Origin: Streptomyces sp. AM 4-1-1
GTDB lineage: Bacteria; Actinomycetota; Actinomycetes; Streptomycetales; Streptomycetaceae
Assembly (NCBI RefSeq): GCF_029167625.1
Contig: NZ_CP119145.1
Span: 1,984,001-2,048,000 of the forward strand
Length of the DNA stretch: 64,000 bases
Direction of reading: 5' to 3'
A program made the translations under genes and the position numbers. This document shows, one piece after another, positions 7,719-14,160 of this stretch. Positions within the stretch are counted from its first letter, which is position 1; the number at the start of each line of letters is the position of its first letter. The notes below the pieces were generated by a model, which searched no databases, had not been told where the DNA came from, and was given only the letters and a program-made list of their open reading frames with translations.

Positions 7719-8221
7719 CGTTTCAAGGGCTGCCGCTCACGCACCGGCCGGACCCACCGCGTGTGGTGGGGCCGGGCGCCCTGTTCGGCCACACCACCAC
7801 GACGGCCGCTGTCATCAGCAGGACGGCGCCGTCCTCGCCGACGCCCCCGACTCGCCTGTCCCTGACCGTCCTGCGCGAATGGCTCCAGCAGGGGGGGGCG
7901 CGACGTCCGCGCAGACCACGTGGATCAGGAATGGCGAGGAGGAACGGGGGAAACGCCACGGGCAGTGGTGCGTCCGGCCGCGCCCGGACCAGTTGCCCCA
8001 GGCCGCGAGGCGAGGGAGAAGACGCGGATGCGGATGCGAGCACGGGCTCGCTCGGTACTCATGCGACGTAGACACTCACGCGATCACCGGTACGGTGCCC
8101 GCACCCGTTTCCCTGCCCTCGCAAACCAGGCACGGCGCCACCACTCCACGGGACGCCCCCGACAGACCGGGCGTACCGCGAACACGCAATGCCCCTGGGC
8201 TGGAGTGGATGAACGAGGGCA
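7719..8221. other. 500-bp region without a supported gene
   Basis: It lies between the TetR gene and the convergent DUF397 gene. Open frames on both strands are arginine/proline-rich shadows with no domain and no ribosome binding site. An imperfect hairpin (about 7745-7778, arms GGCCGGACCCACC and GGTGGGGCCGG) just after the TetR stop is a probable terminator. A run of eight Gs lies near 7890. Nothing else was recognised. Confidence 0.5.
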
Positions 8222-8431
8222 TCAGCGGTCGAACGCGCCCGCCTTCACCCCGCCGATGAATGCCGCCCACTCACCGGGAGCGAAGAACTGAAGCCCCGCT
8301 TCAGCGGACTTGCTGTCCCGGACGGCGCGACCGCCGTCGGCGGTGTGGGCGACCTCGACGCACTCGTTGGCCGACCCTCCGCCGGAGAACGATGACTTCA
8401 CAAAGAGGCTGACGACTTCCTGACTGCTCAC
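8222..8431 (-). CDS. DUF397 small protein (WhiJ-associated type)
   Basis: A 69-aa DUF397 protein. Diagnostic pieces are FVKSSFSGGGSANECVEVA, VRDSKS and FFAPGEWAAFIGGVKAG. The GTG start overlaps the stop of the preceding XRE gene (GTGA), so the two are co-translated. DUF397 proteins pair with WhiJ-type XRE regulators in many copies per Streptomyces genome and are thought to modulate them in developmental or antibiotic control. A toxin-antitoxin-like relation has also been proposed for such pairs. Confidence 0.93.
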   Translation of the reverse strand: MSSQEVVSLFVKSSFSGGGSANECVEVAHTADGGRAVRDSKSAEAGLQFFAPGEWAAFIGGVKAGAFDR

Positions 8432-9309
8432 AATTCCTCGTTCTCCATGGTGATGCTGTTCATCGTCTTCCGGATGAAGGCAAGGCTCTCGTCCGGAGTG
8501 AGAGCGGCGGACGCGAGCGTGTCGAAGGCGTGGACGTATCCGGCCATGTCTTCATGATCTTCGAGAATGACGCTGTTGACCAACGTGTCCTGCACGATGG
8601 CCTCGGGCGAAGCCTCCTGGGCGTAGGAGAGCGCCACGAACGCCGGCGCGACCCTGGCCGCCGCCCACTCGCCGTGGGGAAGCACTTGCAGCGTCACATT
8701 CGGCTGTTCAGCCGTTCGGACGAGGTGAGCGAGCTGGTCCCGGTGGACCGTCGGTGACGGCATCGGACCGGATATGGCAGGTTCCCAAATGACCGCGGCG
8801 AACCTGGCTCCCGACTGGTCGAAGACCCGCCGCCTTTCCTGCCGTACCTTGACGACCTCTTCAGCCGCCTCTGCGGTGATGCCCTCGGGATTGGCTCGGG
8901 TCAATGCCCGGGTGTAATCCGGTGTCTGGAGCAGGCCCGGAATGAAGACAGGCTGCCATGCCCGAATGTACGTCGCGTCCGTCTCAAGCGAGAGAAAGTC
9001 ACCCAACCTGTCGAGCGTGTTCGACTGGAAAGGGAAGTTGAGCCACCAGCCACGCTTGTTGCTGTCGCGGGCAAGCTTCTCCAACCGCCTGCGTTCCGCC
9101 ACCTCCTCAACCCCGTAGAGGTCCAGGAGCACGCGTACATCACCCACGCGCGCGCTGACGACGCCGGACTCGATCCGGCTGATCTTGGCGGTCGAACATG
9201 CCACCGCTTCAGCCGCGTGTTCCTGGTCGAGGCGCGCGTCCAGGCGCAGACGCCTCAGCGTCGCCCCCAACCGCCGACTGCGCACCGTGGACTTCCCACC
9301 TGCGGGCAT
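8428..9309 (-). CDS. WhiJ-type XRE regulator (HTH + DUF5753)
   Basis: A 293-aa regulator. Residues about 8-70 form an XRE HTH (LGATLRRLRLDARLDQEHAA, then CSTAKISRIESG). The remainder matches the DUF5753 C-terminal domain, with YIRAWQPVFIPGLLQTPDY and RQERRRVF. The ATG has GAGGGGGAG immediately upstream. It forms an operon with the DUF397 gene and is divergent from an ATP-binding protein gene, the classic layout of abaA/whiJ-like loci. GCTTGC-containing motifs in the intergenic region are candidate targets. Confidence 0.93.
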   Translation of the reverse strand: MPAGGKSTVRSRRLGATLRRLRLDARLDQEHAAEAVACSTAKISRIESGVVSARVGDVRVLLDLYGVEEVAERRRLEKLARDSNKRGWWLNFPFQSNTLDRLGDFLSLETDATYIRAWQPVFIPGLLQTPDYTRALTRANPEGITAEAAEEVVKVRQERRRVFDQSGARFAAVIWEPAISGPMPSPTVHRDQLAHLVRTAEQPNVTLQVLPHGEWAAARVAPAFVALSYAQEASPEAIVQDTLVNSVILEDHEDMAGYVHAFDTLASAALTPDESLAFIRKTMNSITMENEEL

Positions 9310-9386
9310 GCTCCCCCTCTTTCGCTCCGGGCCAGTCTGCCCGGCAACTGTCTACAGAGCCTAGCGACTTACCCCTCAAGGGTGAA

Positions 9387-9447
9387 TGCAAGCTTGCACT
9401 AATGAATAGCTTGCCTCTCGCTGGGACTTACCTCTAGCGTGGCTTGC
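9387..9447. promoter_or_regulatory. Repeated GCTTGC motifs in the divergent WhiJ-locus promoter
   Basis: TGCAAGCTTGCA (9387-9398) is a perfect 12-bp palindrome. GCTTGC occurs at 9392, 9409 and 9442. GACTTACC is also present twice (from about 9366 and 9425). These are candidate sites for the adjacent XRE regulator; no start site was determined. Confidence 0.45.
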
Positions 9448-9516
9448 GTCACGAGAAGCGCACTAGCGCGCATCTACCGTGACCCGGTTCCGTATGCCAC
9501 CACCCTTGGGGGACGC

Positions 9517-9921
9517 ATGTCCGGCCGCACCCGCATCCGCAGATTCCGAGTCCGCAAGGACTCCGTCCTCGCCGTCCGACATCACGTCAGAGGCATCCTC
9601 GCCGAATGGAAGCTCAGCCAACTCGCCGACGACACCACCCTGTTGGCCAGCGAGTTGAGTACGAACGTCGTCCGCCACGCCAAAGGCACCGCCGACTTCT
9701 TCGAGCTGGCCTTACGGCGGCGCAACGGCGTGCTGGTCCTCGAAGTGACCGACTCCTACGAGTGGGCGATGCCCGAACTCCGCAAGCCCGCGTCGGACGA
9801 ACTCTGCGGGCGGGGGCTGCTCATCGTCGATGCCCTCGCCGACAGTTGGGGCGTACGCCCTCGCGACCCCGGCAAGACCGTCTGGGTCCATCTGTCCATC
9901 ACCCGTACGGGGAAGCCATGA
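9517..9921 (+). CDS. ATP-binding regulatory protein (HATPase, anti-sigma-like)
   Basis: A 134-aa GHKL-type ATPase domain protein of the kind resembling SpoIIAB/RsbW anti-sigma kinases. It shows an N-box (LLASELSTNVVRHA), a G-box region (VLEVTDSYEW) and GRGLLIVDALADSWGV. The ATG at 9517 with GGGGGA upstream is chosen; an in-frame ATG at 9439 would add 26 residues without a ribosome binding site. It contains an in-frame TTA leucine codon at 9712-9714, so translation should depend on the bldA tRNA and hence on developmental stage. Divergent from the WhiJ/DUF397 pair and overlapping the next gene by four bases. Confidence 0.88.
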   Translation: MSGRTRIRRFRVRKDSVLAVRHHVRGILAEWKLSQLADDTTLLASELSTNVVRHAKGTADFFELALRRRNGVLVLEVTDSYEWAMPELRKPASDELCGRGLLIVDALADSWGVRPRDPGKTVWVHLSITRTGKP

Positions 9922-10307
9922 CGCCGCCCACCGAGCCGGTGCCGCCGGTCCGGCTTCAGGCCGCCTGGTGGTGCGAGTGTGTCGTCCGTACCGACATGGC
10001 CCCGGACGGCGTGACCCGCGTACGGGGCGAACGCGCCGACACCTCCCGCGACGCCCTTCGCTGGATGCGGATCGCCGTCCGCACCCTGCTGCCCGGTTTC
10101 GATCCCGTGGACCGGGACCGCGCGTTCCAGTGGCTCGTGCACGGTCAGTGGGAGGCGGCGGTACGGCTGGGAGCCGGTGAGCGGTACGCCTTCACGGCCA
10201 GGTCCGGGGCCACCGTCATCGAGTGGTCCGCCCGGGGCGTGCTGTGCGTGCCCCGGCTCGACGGCGGTTCCCCGTGCGCCGCACGACCGGTCACCGCCCG
10301 CACGTAG
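9918..10307 (+). CDS. Uncharacterised 129-aa protein
   Basis: No family was recognised. The protein is soluble with a tryptophan-rich opening (LQAAWWCECVVR) and a middle segment on which residues RDALRWMRIAVRTLLPGFDP look helical. The ATG overlaps the stop of the ATP-binding gene (ATGA), so it is translated together with it, and any bldA dependence of that gene would affect it too. It is convergent with the ArsR gene, five bases away. A role as partner of the upstream ATPase is inference from coupling. Confidence 0.7.
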   Translation: MTPPTEPVPPVRLQAAWWCECVVRTDMAPDGVTRVRGERADTSRDALRWMRIAVRTLLPGFDPVDRDRAFQWLVHGQWEAAVRLGAGERYAFTARSGATVIEWSARGVLCVPRLDGGSPCAARPVTART

Positions 10308-10312
10308 GCGCC

Positions 10313-11287
10313 TCAGGACAGGTCCTGCGCCCCCACCAGCACGTCCCCCGCCTCCGTGCGGAAGTACAGGACCGACCGGCCCGCCCTGCGGCGGCGGATC
10401 AGGCCCGCGTCGAACAGCACCTTCAGATGGCGGCCCACCGAGCCCAGCGCCAGGCCCGTCAGGGCGGTCAGGTGGGTGGTGCTCTTCGGGGTGTCGAGGA
10501 GGACCAGGACGGATGCCCGTGCGGGACCGAGCAGATTGCCCAGGCTGTCGGGGACCCGGGTCCGCTCCGGGTCGGCCAGGGCCCCGGTGCACGGGTACAC
10601 CACCGCGTAACGGCCGCGGTCCGTGTCCCAGGAGACCCAGCCCTGTCGGCGGGTGACGGGGACGAACAGCAGCCGTGCGTCCGCGAGTTCGCGTGGTGGG
10701 TAGTCGTGGGCGTTGACCTGGAGCCGGCTGTCGCCCAGCCAGCGCATGCCCGGACGCAGGTCGTCCAGCGCGGCGGCCCAGCCGCCCTGGCTCAACTGGC
10801 GGGTACGGGCCACGACATCGGCCTCGATGATCCGGCGGCGGCGCGGCCATTCGGGCCGTACCGTCTCCGACCACACCCAGGCCAGCAGCTCGGCCGCCCG
10901 GTCGGGCAGGTCGGGGCGGCGCAGGAGGTCCGGCAGCGGGCCGCCGTGGGAGACCTCCAGGTCCGCGCGGGCCGCGCCGGGTGGGGTGTCGCTGACCCGG
11001 GACAGCTCCTTGTCGAAGGCGGGGTCGCGGGTGTCGTCCGGGGTCGGGCTGAGGAAGTCGGCGTTCCAGCGGCCACCGAGTCCGATCCGTACGAGCAGGG
11101 CGGTGACCGGGTCGGCCGCGAGCCGCGCCCGGTAGGCGGGCAGACAGGTGTCGAGCCAGCCCCGCTCCCCCGGGTGGGCCGCAGTCCCCCGCTCCAGGGT
11201 CTGCACGGTCGCGATCGTCTCGGACAGCGGTGACACCACGAATCTGCTCCGCGCGAGCGTGTCCGTGTTGATCTGCCACCAGCCCAT
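10313..11287 (-). CDS. ArsR/SmtB-type winged-helix regulator
   Basis: A 324-aa regulator. The C-terminal 75 residues form the winged helix: LLGPARASVLVLLDTPKSTT, LTGLALGSVGRHLKVLFDAG, then LIRRRRAGRSVLYFRT. The long N-terminal part (DUF5937-like) replaces the small family-standard form and probably senses a ligand. No metal-binding ELCVCDL motif is present. The ATG has GGAGG seven bases upstream. It is divergent from an MFS transporter gene, and a perfect dyad at 11289-11308 overlaps its own ribosome binding site region, so it likely represses both genes. Confidence 0.88.
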   Translation of the reverse strand: MGWWQINTDTLARSRFVVSPLSETIATVQTLERGTAAHPGERGWLDTCLPAYRARLAADPVTALLVRIGLGGRWNADFLSPTPDDTRDPAFDKELSRVSDTPPGAARADLEVSHGGPLPDLLRRPDLPDRAAELLAWVWSETVRPEWPRRRRIIEADVVARTRQLSQGGWAAALDDLRPGMRWLGDSRLQVNAHDYPPRELADARLLFVPVTRRQGWVSWDTDRGRYAVVYPCTGALADPERTRVPDSLGNLLGPARASVLVLLDTPKSTTHLTALTGLALGSVGRHLKVLFDAGLIRRRRAGRSVLYFRTEAGDVLVGAQDLS

Positions 11288-11288
11288 G

Positions 11289-11308
11289 GTTTCGCCTCCA
11301 CGCGAAAC
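11289..11308. promoter_or_regulatory. Perfect dyad operator between ArsR and MFS genes
   Basis: GTTTCGC (11289-11295) and GCGAAAC (11302-11308) are exact inverted repeats with a six-base spacer. The site starts one base before the ArsR start codon and lies 40 bp before the MFS start, so an occupied site would block both directions. Confidence 0.65.
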
Positions 11309-11347
11309 AGTACGTGGGGGACGAGGCCGCCACCGAGACTCCCGGCC

Positions 11348-12541
11348 ATGCGCAGCTACCGAGAACTGTTCCGCGTCCCTCAATTCACCCCGCTCTTCGC
11401 GACCAGTAGCGCGCAGCTCGCGGGCTCGACCATCAGCGGGCTCGCTCTCGGCACCCTCGTCTACGACGCGACGGGGTCGCCGCTGCTGGCCGCCCTCTCG
11501 ATGTTCGGGCCCTCGCTGGCCCAACTGGTCGGGGCGACCCTGCTGATGTCGGCGGCCGACCGGCTGCCGCCGCGTGGCGCGCTGAGCGGTCTGGCGTTCC
11601 TCTTCGCGGTGGGGACCGCCGCACTCGCCGTCCCCGGGCTGCCACTGCCCGCCGTCTTCGCGATCATCCTGGGGCAGGGAGCCGTGGGGGCGCTGGGCGG
11701 CGGGGTGCGGTACGGGCTGCTCAACGAGATCCTGCCCAAGGACGGCTACCTGCTGGGGCGTTCGGTCCTCAACATGTGCGCGGGCACGATGCAGGTCTGC
11801 GGATACGCGCTCGGCGGGGTCCTCGTCGTCGCGCTGTCGCCGCGCGGCACCCTGCTGATCGGTGCCGCGCTGTATCTGACCGGGTCGGTCGTCGCCCGGC
11901 TCGGGCTGGCCCGGCGGCCACCGCGCGCCACCGGGCGGCCGTCCGTCGGCGAGACCTGGCGGACCAACGCCCGGCTGTGGTCCTCACGGCCCCGGCGCCG
12001 GGTCTATCTGGCGCTCTGGGTGCCCAACGGGCTGATCGTCGGCTGTGAGTCACTGTTCGTGCCGTACTCGCCCGCGCACGCCGGGCTGCTGTTCGCGTTC
12101 GCAGCGCTGGGGATGCTCGTCGGGGACACGACGGTGGGGCGGTTCCTTCCGCGTGGATGGCGGGGGCGGGCGGCCCTGCCGCTCCAACTGCTGCTGGCCG
12201 CGCCGTACTTGCTCTTCGCGCTGCGCCCCGCGCTGCCCGTGGCGTTCGCCCTGACCGCGCTCGCCTCGCTGGGGTTCGCGGCGAGCCTGCTGTACCAGGA
12301 GCGGCTGATGGCGTTGACGCCGGACGCGATGAGCGGTCAGGCGCTGGGGCTGCACTCGGCCGGGATGCTCGCCATGCAGGGTGTGGCGGCCACCGTCGCG
12401 GGCGCGGTCGCGCAGCGGACCTCGCCGGGGACGGCGATGACGGTGATGGCGGCGGCGTCCGTCGCGGTCACGCTGGCGCTCGCGCCGGGACCGCGGCCGG
12501 AGTGCGCGGCGGCTCCGCTCATCGGGGAGGAGCGGAGCTGA
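11348..12541 (+). CDS. MFS transporter (efflux-type)
   Basis: A 397-aa major facilitator membrane protein with about eleven or twelve hydrophobic segments, the two halves joined by a basic loop near residues 188-220 (RRPPRATGRPSVGE). The opening YRELFRVPQFTPLF is common in actinobacterial drug or metabolite exporters. No clear ribosome binding site precedes the ATG; the start was kept because it fits the family N-terminus. Divergent from an ArsR-type regulator with a shared operator, which suggests inducible export of a small molecule, probably an inducer of that regulator. The substrate is unknown. Confidence 0.88.
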   Translation: MRSYRELFRVPQFTPLFATSSAQLAGSTISGLALGTLVYDATGSPLLAALSMFGPSLAQLVGATLLMSAADRLPPRGALSGLAFLFAVGTAALAVPGLPLPAVFAIILGQGAVGALGGGVRYGLLNEILPKDGYLLGRSVLNMCAGTMQVCGYALGGVLVVALSPRGTLLIGAALYLTGSVVARLGLARRPPRATGRPSVGETWRTNARLWSSRPRRRVYLALWVPNGLIVGCESLFVPYSPAHAGLLFAFAALGMLVGDTTVGRFLPRGWRGRAALPLQLLLAAPYLLFALRPALPVAFALTALASLGFAASLLYQERLMALTPDAMSGQALGLHSAGMLAMQGVAATVAGAVAQRTSPGTAMTVMAAASVAVTLALAPGPRPECAAAPLIGEERS

Positions 12542-12595
12542 GGGAACGGACGGCGGCGGGGCTCGACGGGAGGAAGCGGGTCCAAGACCAAGGGG

Positions 12596-12631
12596 CCGGG
12601 GCCGGTGGATCAGGTGATCCAACGGCCCCGG
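12596..12631 (+). terminator. Hairpin after the MFS gene
   Basis: CCGGGGCC pairs with GGCCCCGG and, inside, TGGATC pairs with GATCCA across the tetraloop AGGT. It lies about 55 bp past the stop codon. Confidence 0.65.
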
Positions 12632-13000
12632 ACGTACGGCGCCTTCGCGGACGAGGGGCGCCGACGTCAGTGGAACGTGAGCAGAACATCAGCGGAGGCG
12701 GTCAGCATGACACCTGCCGCGCGAAGCGCGGCTCGTGGCCGACGGGTGACACGGGGAGCCGTAGGGGGACACGCGTGAGTTCAGGACGGTCCGCGCGCAC
12801 GGCGATGGGCCCGGTCCATGTCGGCGATGTCGGCACCGTCTGTCGATGACGTCCCCGCCGACGAGCTTCCGGGCCCGTCGCCGGACGGATCTCCACGTCG
12901 GCCGGGAACACGCTCCCCTCCTCAACGGCCTTCGGGCCGCCCCGTCCCCCTTCCACGTGATTCCGGAGAGGCAGGAATGTCATGGACAGGAGAATGTGTG
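12632..13000. other. Leader region of the secreted RIP operon
   Basis: No protein gene of normal size is supported. An ATG at 12707 with GGAGG eight bases upstream opens a 23-codon frame that ends in a GTGA overlap with a 24-codon frame from 12775, which in turn ends in an ATGA overlap with a further short frame. Whether any are translated is unknown. The promoter of the 13001-16922 operon should lie here. Confidence 0.35.
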
Positions 13001-13546
13001 ATGCGGTTCCTCGGGCGTAGGGAGCGTCGCCGAGGCGGCGCTCTCCCCGTGGTGACGGCGGCCGTCTGTTCGGCCGCTGTCGCACTGGGGGCGTACGGCC
13101 TGGTGTCCCGGGTGGGCGGCCAGGAGCGGCCGCCGGAGGTCGAGCGGGCCGGGCCGGCCGGGATGGGGACGCGGGAAGGCGAGTTCACCCTGTTCGAACC
13201 CACCTGGACGACCGCGCACATCTACCAGAAGGGCATCAACGTACCGGAGTACGACACCGGGTTGGTGGTGTCGTACATCGGCCCTGCCGGCCGGAATCCA
13301 GGTGAGCACGACGACTGGGTCGGCATCTACGAGCAGGGCCGGCTCGACACGTCCCACCGCAAGGACTGGGACTGGGTCTGCCCGAACGAGCACGAGCGCT
13401 GCAAGTCGTTCGGATCGGCGATCGTGCCCGCCGGGAACGACGGGCTGGAATCCGGCAAGACGTACACCGTGGCCTACTGGCTCGACAGGGCGTCCGAATC
13501 CAGTGGGACTCCCGCTGTGACGATCGATTACGTGGTGCCCTGGTGA
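13001..13546 (+). CDS. Secreted SKICH-like beta-sandwich protein, copy 1
   Basis: A 181-aa exported protein. It has a basic N-terminus (MRFLGRRERRRGG), a hydrophobic export segment (VVTAAVCSAAVALGAYGLV, about 17-35), and a C-terminal domain of about 120 residues with DTGLVVSYIGPAG, HDDWVGIYEQG, KDWDWVCPNE and KTYTVAYWLD, closing in DYVVPW. The DDWVGIY core recalls SKICH or purple-acid-phosphatase N-domain beta sandwiches, a cautious match. The ATG at 13001 has AGGAG eight bases upstream and gives exactly the length of the next gene's product. First gene of an apparent operon with its paralogue and the RIP/beta-helix gene. Confidence 0.75.
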   Translation: MRFLGRRERRRGGALPVVTAAVCSAAVALGAYGLVSRVGGQERPPEVERAGPAGMGTREGEFTLFEPTWTTAHIYQKGINVPEYDTGLVVSYIGPAGRNPGEHDDWVGIYEQGRLDTSHRKDWDWVCPNEHERCKSFGSAIVPAGNDGLESGKTYTVAYWLDRASESSGTPAVTIDYVVPW

Positions 13547-13614
13547 CCCCGGACAGATCGTCCCGGAGACGGCCGATGAGAGAAACCCGAATCCCCCGGA
13601 GGGGCTTGTCCGCC

Positions 13615-14160
13615 ATGCGCTTCCTCACACGCCGGGACGACGGACGGCGCGGGACGCTCACCGTCGTCGCGGCCGCCGTCTGCTCAGCCGCGATCGCCGT
13701 GGGCGCTCAAGTGCTGCTGTCCCACACGGCGGGATCGGACAGTGGGCCGGAGGTCCGGTCGGTCATGCCCGCGGCGATATCGGCCGACGGCAACGGTTTC
13801 GCCATCCTCGACGCGACCTGGACCACCGCGCACATCGACCAGAAGGGCATCAACATCAGCCCCAAGGACACCGGGCTCGTGGTGACCTACCTCGCCCCGG
13901 CCGGCCGCAAGCCGAGCGACCACGACGACTGGGTCGGCATCTACGAACGGAATCTGATCGACACGTCCCACCGCAAGGACTGGGACTGGGTCTGCCCGAA
14001 CGAGCCCCAGCGCTGCATGTCGTACGGATCTGCGGTCGTGCCCGCGGGCGACGACGGTCTGGAATCAGGAAGGACGTACACCGTGGCCTACTGGGCCAAC
14101 GGGGCGTCCGAGTCGAGCGGCTCCCCCGTCGCGACGATCGAATACGTGGTGCCGTGGTGA
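13615..14160 (+). CDS. Secreted SKICH-like beta-sandwich protein, copy 2
   Basis: A 181-aa paralogue of the preceding product, identical in length, with the same MRFL basic start, export segment (VVAAAVCSAAIAVGAQVLL) and C-terminal domain (HDDWVGIYERN, SHRKDWDWVCPNE, EYVVPW). Conservation of the MRFL start decides for ATG 13615, although an in-frame GTG overlapping the upstream stop exists at 13543. The two Cys around the CPNE-RC segment are kept in both copies and may form a disulphide outside the cell. Its stop overlaps the RIP/beta-helix start, so it is coupled to that gene. Tandem duplication with divergence is evident; the function is unknown. Confidence 0.75.
   Translation: MRFLTRRDDGRRGTLTVVAAAVCSAAIAVGAQVLLSHTAGSDSGPEVRSVMPAAISADGNGFAILDATWTTAHIDQKGINISPKDTGLVVTYLAPAGRKPSDHDDWVGIYERNLIDTSHRKDWDWVCPNEPQRCMSYGSAVVPAGDDGLESGRTYTVAYWANGASESSGSPVATIEYVVPW

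Noticed and set aside
7723..8043. 106-codon minus-strand frame after the TetR gene
   Set aside because: Low-complexity Arg/Pro content, no ribosome binding site, overlaps a probable terminator hairpin.
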